A stretch of 8,689 bases of DNA from CAIMZW01 sp037142435 (GTDB taxonomy: Bacteria > Actinomycetota > Actinomycetes > Nanopelagicales > Nanopelagicaceae), in NCBI GenBank assembly GCA_037142435.1, contig JBAXAO010000048.1, positions 1 through 8,689 of the forward strand, given 5' to 3'. Below, one piece after another: positions 1 through 6,172 of this stretch. The translations under genes were made by a program, and so were the position numbers. The first letter of the stretch is position 1, and each line of letters opens with the position of its first letter. Under the pieces are notes generated by a model. The model worked only from the letters and a program-made list of their open reading frames with translations, had not been told where the DNA came from and ran no database searches.

Positions 1-742
1 TGCGAACTGATTCCAAAATAGTTTCGCGATCCCAAGGAATGATGGTTTGCAGATCAACCAAATCTGCACTAACCCCGGATTGCGCAATTGCTTTTGCAGC
101 AACTGTGACCATGGAGCCACTGGCAACGATGGTTACATCAGAACCAGTCGCCTTGACCTTTGCTTTTCCAAGAACAGCAATCTCATTGAGATCGACTTCG
201 CCGCGCTCTGCATAAAGTAATCGTGGTTCAAGAACGACAACAGGATCTGGATCTTGAATGGCGGCGCGCAGAAGGCTGTAGGCCGATTGAGCATCACTAG
301 GCATAACAAGTTTTAAACCAGGTGTTGCTGCAAACCAATTTTCCAAAGTTTGGGAATGCTGGCATCCAAAACCAAGTCCTGATCCAGCGGATGCGCGAAC
401 AACCATGGGAACAGATAGTGCGCCGTGACTGAGGTAGCGAGTCTTGGCAGCTTCGGTAACGACTTGATCCAAGGCAACGCCCAGGAATTCGATAAACATA
501 ATTTCAACAACGGGCTTGAGACCCATCATCGCGGCGCCAACAGCAGCACCGGTGAAGCCCATTTCCGAGATAGGTGTATCGCGAACTCGCATGGCTCCGA
601 ATTCGGCCAGCAGACCTTCAGAGGTCTTGAAAGGGCCTTCAGCTTCGGCCACATCTTCACCAAAGAAAACGACGGTTGGGTCCGCCCTCATCTCTTCAGT
701 AAGAGCGGCAACTACTGCTTGGCGAACACGCATTGCACCCAC
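1..742 (-). CDS. 2-oxoacid dehydrogenase E1 component, beta subunit (partial, runs off left edge)
   Basis: This is the beta subunit of a thiamine-diphosphate E1 enzyme of the pyruvate, acetoin or branched-chain 2-oxoacid dehydrogenase family. E1 decarboxylates a 2-oxoacid in the cytoplasm and passes the acyl group to lipoyl-E2. The first 247 residues are visible, of about 325 usual. Seen directly: GEDVAEAEGPF near residues 28-38, SEMGFTGAAVGAA at 59-71, whose Glu60 matches the cofactor-activating Glu of the family, the DQ...EAAK stretch at 92-100, and GCQHSQ at 126-131, whose His129 matches the conserved active-site His. The later parts PGLKLVMPSDAQSAYGLL, EPRLLY and LQTIIPWD begin the C-terminal transketolase domain. 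The GTG start was chosen because GGAGA lies 6 bases upstream; the alternative ATG is at 733. No E1 alpha gene lies upstream, where the neighbour is divergent, so alpha must be downstream or elsewhere. The family is confident; the 2-oxoacid substrate is not determinable. Confidence 0.93.
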   Translation of the reverse strand, partial: MGAMRVRQAVVAALTEEMRADPTVVFFGEDVAEAEGPFKTSEGLLAEFGAMRVRDTPISEMGFTGAAVGAAMMGLKPVVEIMFIEFLGVALDQVVTEAAKTRYLSHGALSVPMVVRASAGSGLGFGCQHSQTLENWFAATPGLKLVMPSDAQSAYSLLRAAIQDPDPVVVLEPRLLYAERGEVDLNEIAVLGKAKVKATGSDVTIVASGSMVTVAAKAIAQSGVSADLVDLQTIIPWDRETILESVR

Positions 743-748
743 GGCGAT

Positions 749-753
749 TCTCC
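749..753 (-). promoter_or_regulatory. Ribosome binding site deciding the GTG start of the E1 beta gene
   Basis: Read on the minus strand this is GGAGA, 6 bases before the GTG at 742 and 15 bases before the ATG at 733. The spacing favours GTG. The frame is open upstream only to a TAG at 789-791, and there is no other start codon between. Confidence 0.55.
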
Positions 754-776
754 GAATTCTGCGAAATACTGCTACT

Positions 777-788
777 GGAAACGTTTGC
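777..788. promoter_or_regulatory. Candidate LacI-type operator, site 1
   Basis: GGAAACGTTTGC is a near-palindrome with a perfect 8-base core, AAACGTTT, centred on CpG as in many LacI/GalR-family operators. It lies 34 bases upstream of the E1 beta start and 57 bases upstream of the CoA-transferase start. Its reverse complement shares AAACGTTTCC with the second site at 3148-3159. That it binds a regulator is inference; no regulator gene is in the window. Confidence 0.4.
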
Positions 789-845
789 TAGAGTATTGAA
801 GTGATGGCCACTGAGTCAACAACGCCACCTGAAAGATAGGTCACC

Positions 846-1958
846 TTGGACGATATTTTGCCGTTGTCAGGGTTGAAAGTTGTTGATGCCACTTCCAATA
901 TTGCTGGCCCGTACGGTGGGTCCATTCTGGGTGACTTGGGTGCCGAGGTCTTAAAGATTGAGACACCAACTGGGGATCCATCAAGGTCCATGGCTCCGGT
1001 CGAAGGCGATCGTTCAGCTTATTTTCATATCGTCAATCGCAATAAAACTGTCGAGACTATCGACCTGAAATCTGAGGACGGTCGTGCTCGTTTAGATGAG
1101 CACTTGGCAGATGCCGATGTCTTCATGACTAACTTTTTACCCGATCGCCTAGCCAAGTTGGGTCTTGATTCAGATTCCATGAGAGAAAGATGGCCGCGGT
1201 TAATCATCGGAAATCTCTCTTCGTACGGGGTCGAAGGATTCAGTAGCACTTGGCCAGGTTATGACGCCACTGTGCAAGCCCGTACCGGAATCATGCACAT
1301 CACCGGCGAACGTGATGGCGCCCCGGTTCGTACCGGAGTTTCCGTTTTAGATATTGGTTCGGGAATGTGGCTGGCTATGGGAATTCTGGCCGCCATCATC
1401 AAACGTGAAAAAACTGGCGTGGGGTCTTTGGTTGAAACCTCACTTTATGAAACTGGAGTCGTGTGGGTCAGCTATCACTTGGCGGCATATTCGCTGACCG
1501 GCAATCCTTCTGTGCGATCCGGAAGTGGCCATCCCACATTCAGCCCTTACGGAATTTTTCATGCGCAAGATGCCGACATCTGCATTGGTGTTGGTAACGA
1601 CGCAATATTCGCCAAATTAGCGATGCTGCTTGGTCGACAAGATTTAGTAACAGATCCAAGGTTTGTCTTAAACGTAGATCGAGTCGCAAATGCCCTGGCC
1701 CTAACGCATTTGATAAATGATGCACTGCAAGCAAAGAGCGCTTTTGATTGGACCGTGCTTCTGACCAAAAACGGGGTTCCTGCTGACGTAGTAGTACCGC
1801 CGGAAAAACTATTTCAAGACCCGCAAGCAGAAGCCAACAAGATATTGATGGCTTACCCCGATGACACCAGCGCGGTTAACCAGATACCCGGGTTACCGAT
1901 TCGCTTTGATCACCAACGACTTCCCATTAGGAAAGCCGCACCCCACCGCAAGGATTAA
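846..1958 (+). CDS. Class III CoA-transferase, CaiB/BaiF family
   Basis: The 370-residue protein belongs to the family of formyl-CoA transferase, CaiB and alpha-methylacyl-CoA racemase, soluble enzymes that move CoA between carboxylic acids or racemise acyl-CoAs. Seen directly: the usual N-terminus LSGLKVVDATSNIAGPYGGSILGDLGAEVLKIE (given in part: LSGLKVVD, then GPYGG and LGAEVLKIE, residues 7-39), NRNKTVETIDLK at 64-75, the GYDATVQARTGIMHITG stretch near 138-154, and RTGVSVLDIGSGM near 162-174. Asp169 falls where formyl-CoA transferase has its catalytic Asp. At 370 residues it is somewhat shorter than the usual 390-430. The start is TTG: an in-frame TAG sits at 837-839, and the family N-terminus begins at once after it, with only a weak GATAGG ribosome site. 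The 3' end overlaps the convergent dehydratase by 4 bases. The acid acceptor and donor are unknown. Confidence 0.92.
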   Translation: MDDILPLSGLKVVDATSNIAGPYGGSILGDLGAEVLKIETPTGDPSRSMAPVEGDRSAYFHIVNRNKTVETIDLKSEDGRARLDEHLADADVFMTNFLPDRLAKLGLDSDSMRERWPRLIIGNLSSYGVEGFSSTWPGYDATVQARTGIMHITGERDGAPVRTGVSVLDIGSGMWLAMGILAAIIKREKTGVGSLVETSLYETGVVWVSYHLAAYSLTGNPSVRSGSGHPTFSPYGIFHAQDADICIGVGNDAIFAKLAMLLGRQDLVTDPRFVLNVDRVANALALTHLINDALQAKSAFDWTVLLTKNGVPADVVVPPEKLFQDPQAEANKILMAYPDDTSAVNQIPGLPIRFDHQRLPIRKAAPHRKD

Positions 1959-3082
1959 TGAGCCTGTCGGTACTTGTTGACCACATCTTCAATGATTTCG
2001 ATGCCTAAACCAGGCTTATTTGGCGGATAAATCCAGCCATCCTTGTGCTCGAACGGTTCAACCACCAAGTCATGTTGCATGGGATTACGCAACGGCTTGA
2101 ACTCGAAGAGTTTGAAAGCCAGGCTGCTAAAGCTAACTGCCAAACTGGCGGCTGAAACGATCGCAGATGACCAAGCGTGCGCATTGGCCTGACGACGATG
2201 GGATTCAATTCGGGCAACAGCCTTTACAAAGCCAGTAATACCTTCGGCGCGACCTGGATCAATTCCAAATACATCGTTAGTGCCCGTGGCCAAAATCTGG
2301 TCAAAGCCGTCTACATTCCATTCGCGTTCGCCGTAGGCAATCAAGCATTTGGTTTTGTCGCGCAAGGTTCGATATCCCTCGGGGTCCCATGCGCCTAGTG
2401 GTTCTTCAATCCAGGTGATGTTGTAATCATCAAATGCTTGAACGCGCTTTACTGCGGTGGCAACATCCCATTTGACGGCATAGCCGTTATCAATCATCAA
2501 CATCTTGTCGGGGCCAATCGCCGCACGCATTTGTTTTACATATTCAACATCGCGATCATGTTCGTAACCCAGATTGGCATTGCCGCGCTTTCCAAAACCA
2601 ACCTTCATGCCCTTCATGCCGGTGCTCAACCAACCTTGAGCCTGTTCGGCCATTTTAGGTATGGATTCATCGTGTGCATGGCCCGAAGCGATGACGGGTA
2701 ACTTTTCGTGAACAGCGCCGCCGAGCAGTTGGAGCACGCTGGTGTTTAAAGCTTTACCTTTGATATCCCATAACGCGATATCAATTGCAGACAAGGCATA
2801 GGCGGCGAGTCCGCCGCGATATCCGTACCACCAGTAACGTTCTTTGATTGCGCGCCAGATAGCGCCGTTGTCTAATGGGTCTTTGCCAATGACAAATTCA
2901 GATAAACCATTAATGAGAGCGGCTACAGCGCCGTTGGCTTCTTTAAATTGAGTAATCGATTCACCCCAGCCGACGATGCCTTCGTCGGTCGTGATCTTGA
3001 CCAGGCAGAGATATCTCTCGGCCATGAAATCGTTGGGTTCTGGGTATGCGACGGGGATTGGTTCGACCTTAACAATTTTCAT
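1955..3082 (-). CDS. Mandelate racemase/muconate lactonizing (enolase superfamily) protein, likely acid-sugar dehydratase
   Basis: This 375-residue protein has the enolase-superfamily fold: an N-terminal capping domain of about 120 residues, then a beta/alpha barrel. The Mg ligands are visible as Asp198 (MLMIDNG), Glu226 (WIEEPL) and Glu252 (AYGERE). The mandelate racemase-subgroup His-Asp dyad is Asp275 (GIDPGRAEGITG) and His302 (ANAHAWSSAI). On the second barrel strand Lys160 is kept, but the first Lys of the usual KxK is Gly158, with Lys157 beside it. The family mostly dehydrates sugar acids (aldonates or aldarates) to 2-keto-3-deoxy acids. Together with the divergent lactonase and the SDR and sugar transporter this makes a dehydratase role likely; racemase or epimerase activity is the alternative. 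The start is supported by a strong AAGGGAGA site at 3086-3093. It is divergent from the lactonase and convergent with the CoA-transferase. The substrate cannot be assigned from sequence. Confidence 0.9.
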   Translation of the reverse strand: MKIVKVEPIPVAYPEPNDFMAERYLCLVKITTDEGIVGWGESITQFKEANGAVAALINGLSEFVIGKDPLDNGAIWRAIKERYWWYGYRGGLAAYALSAIDIALWDIKGKALNTSVLQLLGGAVHEKLPVIASGHAHDESIPKMAEQAQGWLSTGMKGMKVGFGKRGNANLGYEHDRDVEYVKQMRAAIGPDKMLMIDNGYAVKWDVATAVKRVQAFDDYNITWIEEPLGAWDPEGYRTLRDKTKCLIAYGEREWNVDGFDQILATGTNDVFGIDPGRAEGITGFVKAVARIESHRRQANAHAWSSAIVSAASLAVSFSSLAFKLFEFKPLRNPMQHDLVVEPFEHKDGWIYPPNKPGLGIEIIEDVVNKYRQAH

Positions 3083-3170
3083 TTTTCTCCCTTAAAAACT
3101 CTTCTCTTGATTCGTCGCAAGCAGTAAATTATCCAGATGTTACTACTAAAAACGTTTCCGAAAGGGAAAA
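3083..3170. promoter_or_regulatory. Divergent control region between dehydratase and lactonase genes
   Basis: This 88-base AT-rich gap lies between two head-to-head genes and holds both ribosome sites: AAGGGAGA (minus strand, 3086-3093) and AAAGGGA (3161-3167). It also contains the AAACGTTT palindrome. On the minus strand TGGATAAT looks like an extended -10 box; its expected -35 position falls on the AAACGTTT motif. On the plus strand TTGATT is a possible -35, but no good -10 follows at normal spacing. Promoter details are tentative. Confidence 0.5.
3148..3159. promoter_or_regulatory. Candidate LacI-type operator, site 2
   Basis: AAAAACGTTTCC contains the same 8-base palindrome AAACGTTT (3150-3157) as site 1 and shares AAACGTTTCC with the reverse complement of that site. 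It ends 11 bases before the lactonase start codon, just before its ribosome site, and would overlap the presumed -35 region of the divergent dehydratase promoter, so a bound repressor could block both genes. This is inferred from motif and position only. Confidence 0.4.
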
Positions 3171-4055
3171 ATGACTAATTTAATCCCGATTATCGATACC
3201 CACATTCACCTCTGGGATCAAAAGCATCCGGAACTTAAATGGGTTTGGTTGGATAGAGATGCAATCCATCCCATCCTCGGAAATATCGATGCCATTAAAT
3301 CTGTCCAGTTTTTATTAGATAACGTCTGGGCCGAAGCGCGCCATTCTGGAATCGAAGGTTTCGTGCACGTTCAGGCAGCTATTGGTTCACCAAATCCGGT
3401 TACAGAAACCGTTTGGTTAACCGAGATGGCAAAGAACGGACCTGTCCCTATGACAATTATCGGCGACAGCCCATTGGGAATGCCTGGCGCCATTAAGCAA
3501 TTAGAAGATCACATGCAGTCGCCCCTGTTTGTGGGTGTGCGCGACTTCAACGCCGAACCAATGTTGGCTAGCGGTGACGTGTTACCTGAATACGAAAATT
3601 CTTTGAAGTTCATGGCCGAAAACAAATTGGTCTTTGACCTAGATTGCGAATGGCCAAATATGGGCGGGGCTCTCGCCTTGGCAAGACGTCATCCCAACCT
3701 GCAAATTGTTTTGCAACATATTGGTTTTCCACGTCGTCGCGATGCCGAATATTTCAATTCATGGAAGAAAGCAATCAATGAATTGGCTCAGGCTGAAAAT
3801 GTCGTGATGAAGATCAGTGGTCTACCTATGACAGATCCATTGTTCACCAAAGAATCTTTGCATCCATGGGCAGAAGAAAGTTTGGCTGCATTTGGTCCGG
3901 ATCGAACTGTTTTGGGCTCAAACTGGCCGGTGGATCGTTTGTATTGCTCTTACGCCACCATCATGGATTACACGCGTGAATATATTAGTTCGCTATCAAT
4001 CGACGAGCAGAAGAAAGTCTGTAACGTCAACGCTAAGCGGATTTACCGTTTCTAA
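3171..4055 (+). CDS. Amidohydrolase_2 / COG3618 family TIM-barrel hydrolase, probable sugar lactonase
   Basis: This 294-residue soluble enzyme is full length for the COG3618 family, which includes L-fuconolactonase, L-rhamnonolactonase and 2-pyrone-4,6-dicarboxylate lactonase. Seen directly: the N-terminal HxH metal motif DTHIHLWD (His11, His13), VHVQA at 66-70, GVRDFNAEP at 122-130, LQHIGFPRR with His183, VMKISGL at 212-218, and FGPDRTVLGSNWPVD at 241-255. On the eighth strand GSNWPVD has Asn251 where classical amidohydrolases carry the metal or base Asp; GSN-type ends also occur in this family, so I do not regard it as broken. The start has a clear AAAGGGA site. It is head to head with the dehydratase, which would act next if the product is an aldonic acid. 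The 3' end overlaps the P450 gene by 23 bases on the opposite strand. The family is sure; lactone hydrolysis is inferred from context. Confidence 0.88.
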   Translation: MTNLIPIIDTHIHLWDQKHPELKWVWLDRDAIHPILGNIDAIKSVQFLLDNVWAEARHSGIEGFVHVQAAIGSPNPVTETVWLTEMAKNGPVPMTIIGDSPLGMPGAIKQLEDHMQSPLFVGVRDFNAEPMLASGDVLPEYENSLKFMAENKLVFDLDCEWPNMGGALALARRHPNLQIVLQHIGFPRRRDAEYFNSWKKAINELAQAENVVMKISGLPMTDPLFTKESLHPWAEESLAAFGPDRTVLGSNWPVDRLYCSYATIMDYTREYISSLSIDEQKKVCNVNAKRIYRF

Positions 4056-5271
4056 TCCATAGCTCCAAAGGCTTGCGTACGGCCAGAAGTTCTGGATAAA
4101 CCGGGAGTGGCTTTAACACTTCGAATTTCGGAACTCTGGCCATAAGCGCATCCAGTGCAATGCGTGCTTCCAGGCGGGCTAAAGGTGCACCAATACAAAA
4201 GTGAATTCCGTGGCCGAAACTGACATGTCCCGGATCGGTTCGCTGGATATCGAATTCATCCGGATTCGAAAAACGTTCAGGATCACGATTGGCGCCGGCA
4301 ATCATGAAATGCACGTAATCCCCTGCTTTTATAGCGACGCCATCGACCATCTGATCGTGGCTAGCCACGCGTGATTGCTTCAAAATTGGGGAATCAAAGC
4401 GTAAAGATTCCTCAATTGCCGCCTCCATCAAGGCAGGGTTTTGGCGCAGGAGTTCCTCTTGTTCAGGGTTATTCGCCAAAGCAATAATCGTGTTGCTCAT
4501 CAAACCTTCGGTAGTTTCAAAGCCGGCGAAGAATAGTTGGACAACCAGACCGGCGAGTTCAATTTCGGTTAATGCATTGCTGGGATCTTCTGGGTGCAAC
4601 AACCTACTTAATAAATTATCGCCGGGCTCTTTCCGCAGATGCGCGAACAATTCGAAGAGATATTCGTTCGCCTCTAGCGCCATGTTGTTTGCAAATTCGG
4701 CTTGCTGGTGATTTACCCGAGCCGCCGCGCTAAATCCGGCAACGCCATCGGACCAACGCTTGAGATCCCATTGACGTTCCACCGGTATCCCCAAGAGCTC
4801 GCACATAACCGCGCTTGGCAATTTAAAGGTGAAGTTCTTAGCGATATCGACGACATCTGCCGTTAAAGCTTCATCCAAAAGGTCATTAACGATTTTTACA
4901 ATTCTAGGTTCAAGAGCTGCGATAGTGCGAGGGGTAAATGATTTGTTTACTAATTTGCGCAACCGAGTGTGGCCAGGTGGATCTTGAAAGACAATCCAGT
5001 TGCTTAGAGTTTCCAGGATTGTTGAATACCGGTTGCGCTCTTCTTCAGTCAGATGCGAAGAAGCTGCCAGCATCCGTTGGCTGGCGTTGAGATCTTCTGA
5101 TGCCAGCCCTTTTTCCACGGCATCGAATTTCGAAACAATCCAAGCCGAAGCTTTCTTGCTCCAGAAGACTGGGGCATCCTCGACAAAACCTTTGAGTGTT
5201 GGATATGGATCTTGAAAGTATTCTGCGGTCAGAAATCTTTCAGCATGGTTTTCTGCCGCTAATAAATTCAT
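4033..5271 (-). CDS. Cytochrome P450 (bacterial soluble class)
   Basis: The complete 412-residue protein is a typical bacterial soluble P450 monooxygenase, with no signal peptide or membrane anchor. Seen directly: the C-helix region DPPGHTRLRKLVNKSFTP at 98-114, the oxygen-binding I-helix AGFETTEGL at 249-257, the K-helix ExxR as Glu288 to Arg291 (EESLR), and the haem loop FGHGIHFCIGAPLARLEAR at 352-370 with ligand Cys359. It needs an electron donor (usually ferredoxin and its reductase), and none is encoded here. The ATG is the only usable start: an in-frame TAG sits just upstream at 5281-5283. No good ribosome site precedes it, since the G-rich run lies about 19 bases away. It is divergent from the DMT transporter and convergent with the lactonase. 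It resembles CYP107-type enzymes in general motifs, but the substrate cannot be read from sequence. Confidence 0.95.
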   Translation of the reverse strand: MNLLAAENHAERFLTAEYFQDPYPTLKGFVEDAPVFWSKKASAWIVSKFDAVEKGLASEDLNASQRMLAASSHLTEEERNRYSTILETLSNWIVFQDPPGHTRLRKLVNKSFTPRTIAALEPRIVKIVNDLLDEALTADVVDIAKNFTFKLPSAVMCELLGIPVERQWDLKRWSDGVAGFSAAARVNHQQAEFANNMALEANEYLFELFAHLRKEPGDNLLSRLLHPEDPSNALTEIELAGLVVQLFFAGFETTEGLMSNTIIALANNPEQEELLRQNPALMEAAIEESLRFDSPILKQSRVASHDQMVDGVAIKAGDYVHFMIAGANRDPERFSNPDEFDIQRTDPGHVSFGHGIHFCIGAPLARLEARIALDALMARVPKFEVLKPLPVYPELLAVRKPLELWIRNGKSA

Positions 5272-5326
5272 GAATGAAGTCTAAGTATTTCCCCCTAAAT
5301 TGAGAAGATACTGAAAAGATATATCT
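5272..5326. promoter_or_regulatory. Short divergent control region between P450 and DMT transporter genes
   Basis: Only 55 AT-rich bases separate the two start codons, so both promoters must be packed here or extend into the genes. Neither gene has a strong ribosome site. A perfect 10-base palindrome AGATATATCT (5317-5326) touches the transporter ATG. AAGATA occurs twice, at 5305-5310 and 5316-5321, 11 bases apart. On the minus strand TATCTT could be a -10 box for the P450. No AAACGTTT motif is present, so these genes may be regulated apart from the left half. Confidence 0.4.
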
Positions 5327-6157
5327 ATGGCTCTCTCCTTCGCTTTTGCGGCAGCGATGTCGACAGCGTTGGGGATGTTCTTGACCAAGTCAGTTACTCA
5401 ACGACTTCCAGGTTTTCAAACTGTAGGAGTTCTTTTCATTTATAACGCAGTTGTGGCTGCTCCAGTTTTTATTCTCAAACCCACGTGGTCGCATCTGCGC
5501 ATTGTCGACTGCTTGAGGCTTTTTGTGGGGGGCACGACAACAGCCCTCGGTGCATGGCTAATCTTCCTGATTGTTTCGCGCAGTTTGGCCTCAGCGGCCG
5601 CTATTGGCCAATCTCTCAGCCCTGCTGCAATGTTAGTTATTTCCGCATACTTCCTGCATTCCCGTGCCACCCTAGCCCAAACCTTGCTGGTCATTCTGAT
5701 CGTGGCTGCGGCTTTATATCCGCTACGAAATGCGGTCGAGGGAATCTCTTCGCTCAACACCGTATTGCTAATCGGTTTAATTGGAATCACTGGTGGTGTT
5801 AACACCGCGATTATTTCCCAACACCTGAAGGCCCATCTTGGCTTAGTTCAAATCATCGTGATTCAACAAATAGTCGCAGGTTTATGGTTTCTTATTTTTT
5901 ATCGTCCTAAGGGTTTCACCTTGCGAGATCACTTATCGCTCTCCAGGAGATCGGTATTTATGGGTGGTGCCTGGATATTTACCTCGTACGCATTGACTCA
6001 TGGCAGTCCAGTATTGGTGCAGAGTGTTACGGCAACGGTTCCGATTCTTACTTTAGGGCTCGAAACCATTGCATATCGAAGATCACCTAGTGCCGGCGTG
6101 ATGATTAGCGCCGTTGTTGCTGGCGCTGGAATTTGTGTATTGGCTTTGATGTACTAA
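5327..6157 (+). CDS. DMT-superfamily (EamA-like) membrane transporter
   Basis: The 276-residue protein is almost wholly hydrophobic, with about nine to ten predicted membrane segments in two similar halves, as in drug/metabolite transporters of the EamA type. Clear segments by eye lie near residues 4-20, 32-50, 64-85, 94-110, 115-131, 145-163, 173-192, 209-224, 228-247 and 256-274. Short basic loops follow several of them (for example SRSL, RRSP). There is no signal peptide or ATP-binding motif. The family moves small metabolites such as amino acids, sugars or nucleotide sugars across the inner membrane, in either direction. The start is supported by the first membrane segment starting at once, although the ribosome site is poor. 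It is head to head with the P450, so export or import of the P450 product or substrate is possible but unproven. It ends within a palindrome shared with the SDR gene. Confidence 0.75.
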   Translation: MALSFAFAAAMSTALGMFLTKSVTQRLPGFQTVGVLFIYNAVVAAPVFILKPTWSHLRIVDCLRLFVGGTTTALGAWLIFLIVSRSLASAAAIGQSLSPAAMLVISAYFLHSRATLAQTLLVILIVAAALYPLRNAVEGISSLNTVLLIGLIGITGGVNTAIISQHLKAHLGLVQIIVIQQIVAGLWFLIFYRPKGFTLRDHLSLSRRSVFMGGAWIFTSYALTHGSPVLVQSVTATVPILTLGLETIAYRRSPSAGVMISAVVAGAGICVLALMY

Positions 6158-6172
6158 TTACTAGTACATCAA
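6146..6172. repeat. Inverted repeat spanning both convergent stop codons
   Basis: TTGATGTACTA (6146-6156) and TAGTACATCAA (6162-6172) are perfect 11-base arms around a 5-base loop. They include the TAA of the transporter (6155-6157) and the TAG of the SDR (6161-6163 on the minus strand). A transcript from either strand could fold here. The stem is AT-rich and no T-run follows on either side, so it is at best a weak bidirectional terminator or a 3'-end stabiliser. Confidence 0.5.

Larger units (their letters stand above)
743..845. promoter_or_regulatory. Divergent control region between E1 beta and CoA-transferase genes
   Basis: This 103-base gap separates two genes that are transcribed away from each other, so it must hold both promoters unless one is leaderless or read from elsewhere. 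It contains the AAACGTTT palindrome at 779-786. AATACT (765-770) and AGTATT (792-797) lie about equally far on either side of that palindrome and form a 6-base inverted repeat. These could be parts of the two divergent -10 regions, but I see no convincing -35 box for either. Confidence 0.55.

Noticed and set aside
425..799. Open plus-strand frames opposite the E1 beta gene
   Set aside because: They lie antisense to a gene with unmistakable E1 beta motifs, and their translations show no family features.
4271..4278. AAACGTTC resembling the operator motif inside the P450 gene
   Set aside because: It is not palindromic, lies within coding sequence and lacks the TTTCC extension shared by the two intergenic sites.
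5440..5805. 121-codon open frame opposite the DMT transporter
   Set aside because: It is antisense to a coherent membrane protein, and its composition looks like the mirror of that gene, with no domain or ribosome site.
6146..6172. Strong intrinsic terminator at the hairpin
   Set aside because: The stem is AT-rich and no T-run follows on either strand, so I list it only as an inverted repeat.
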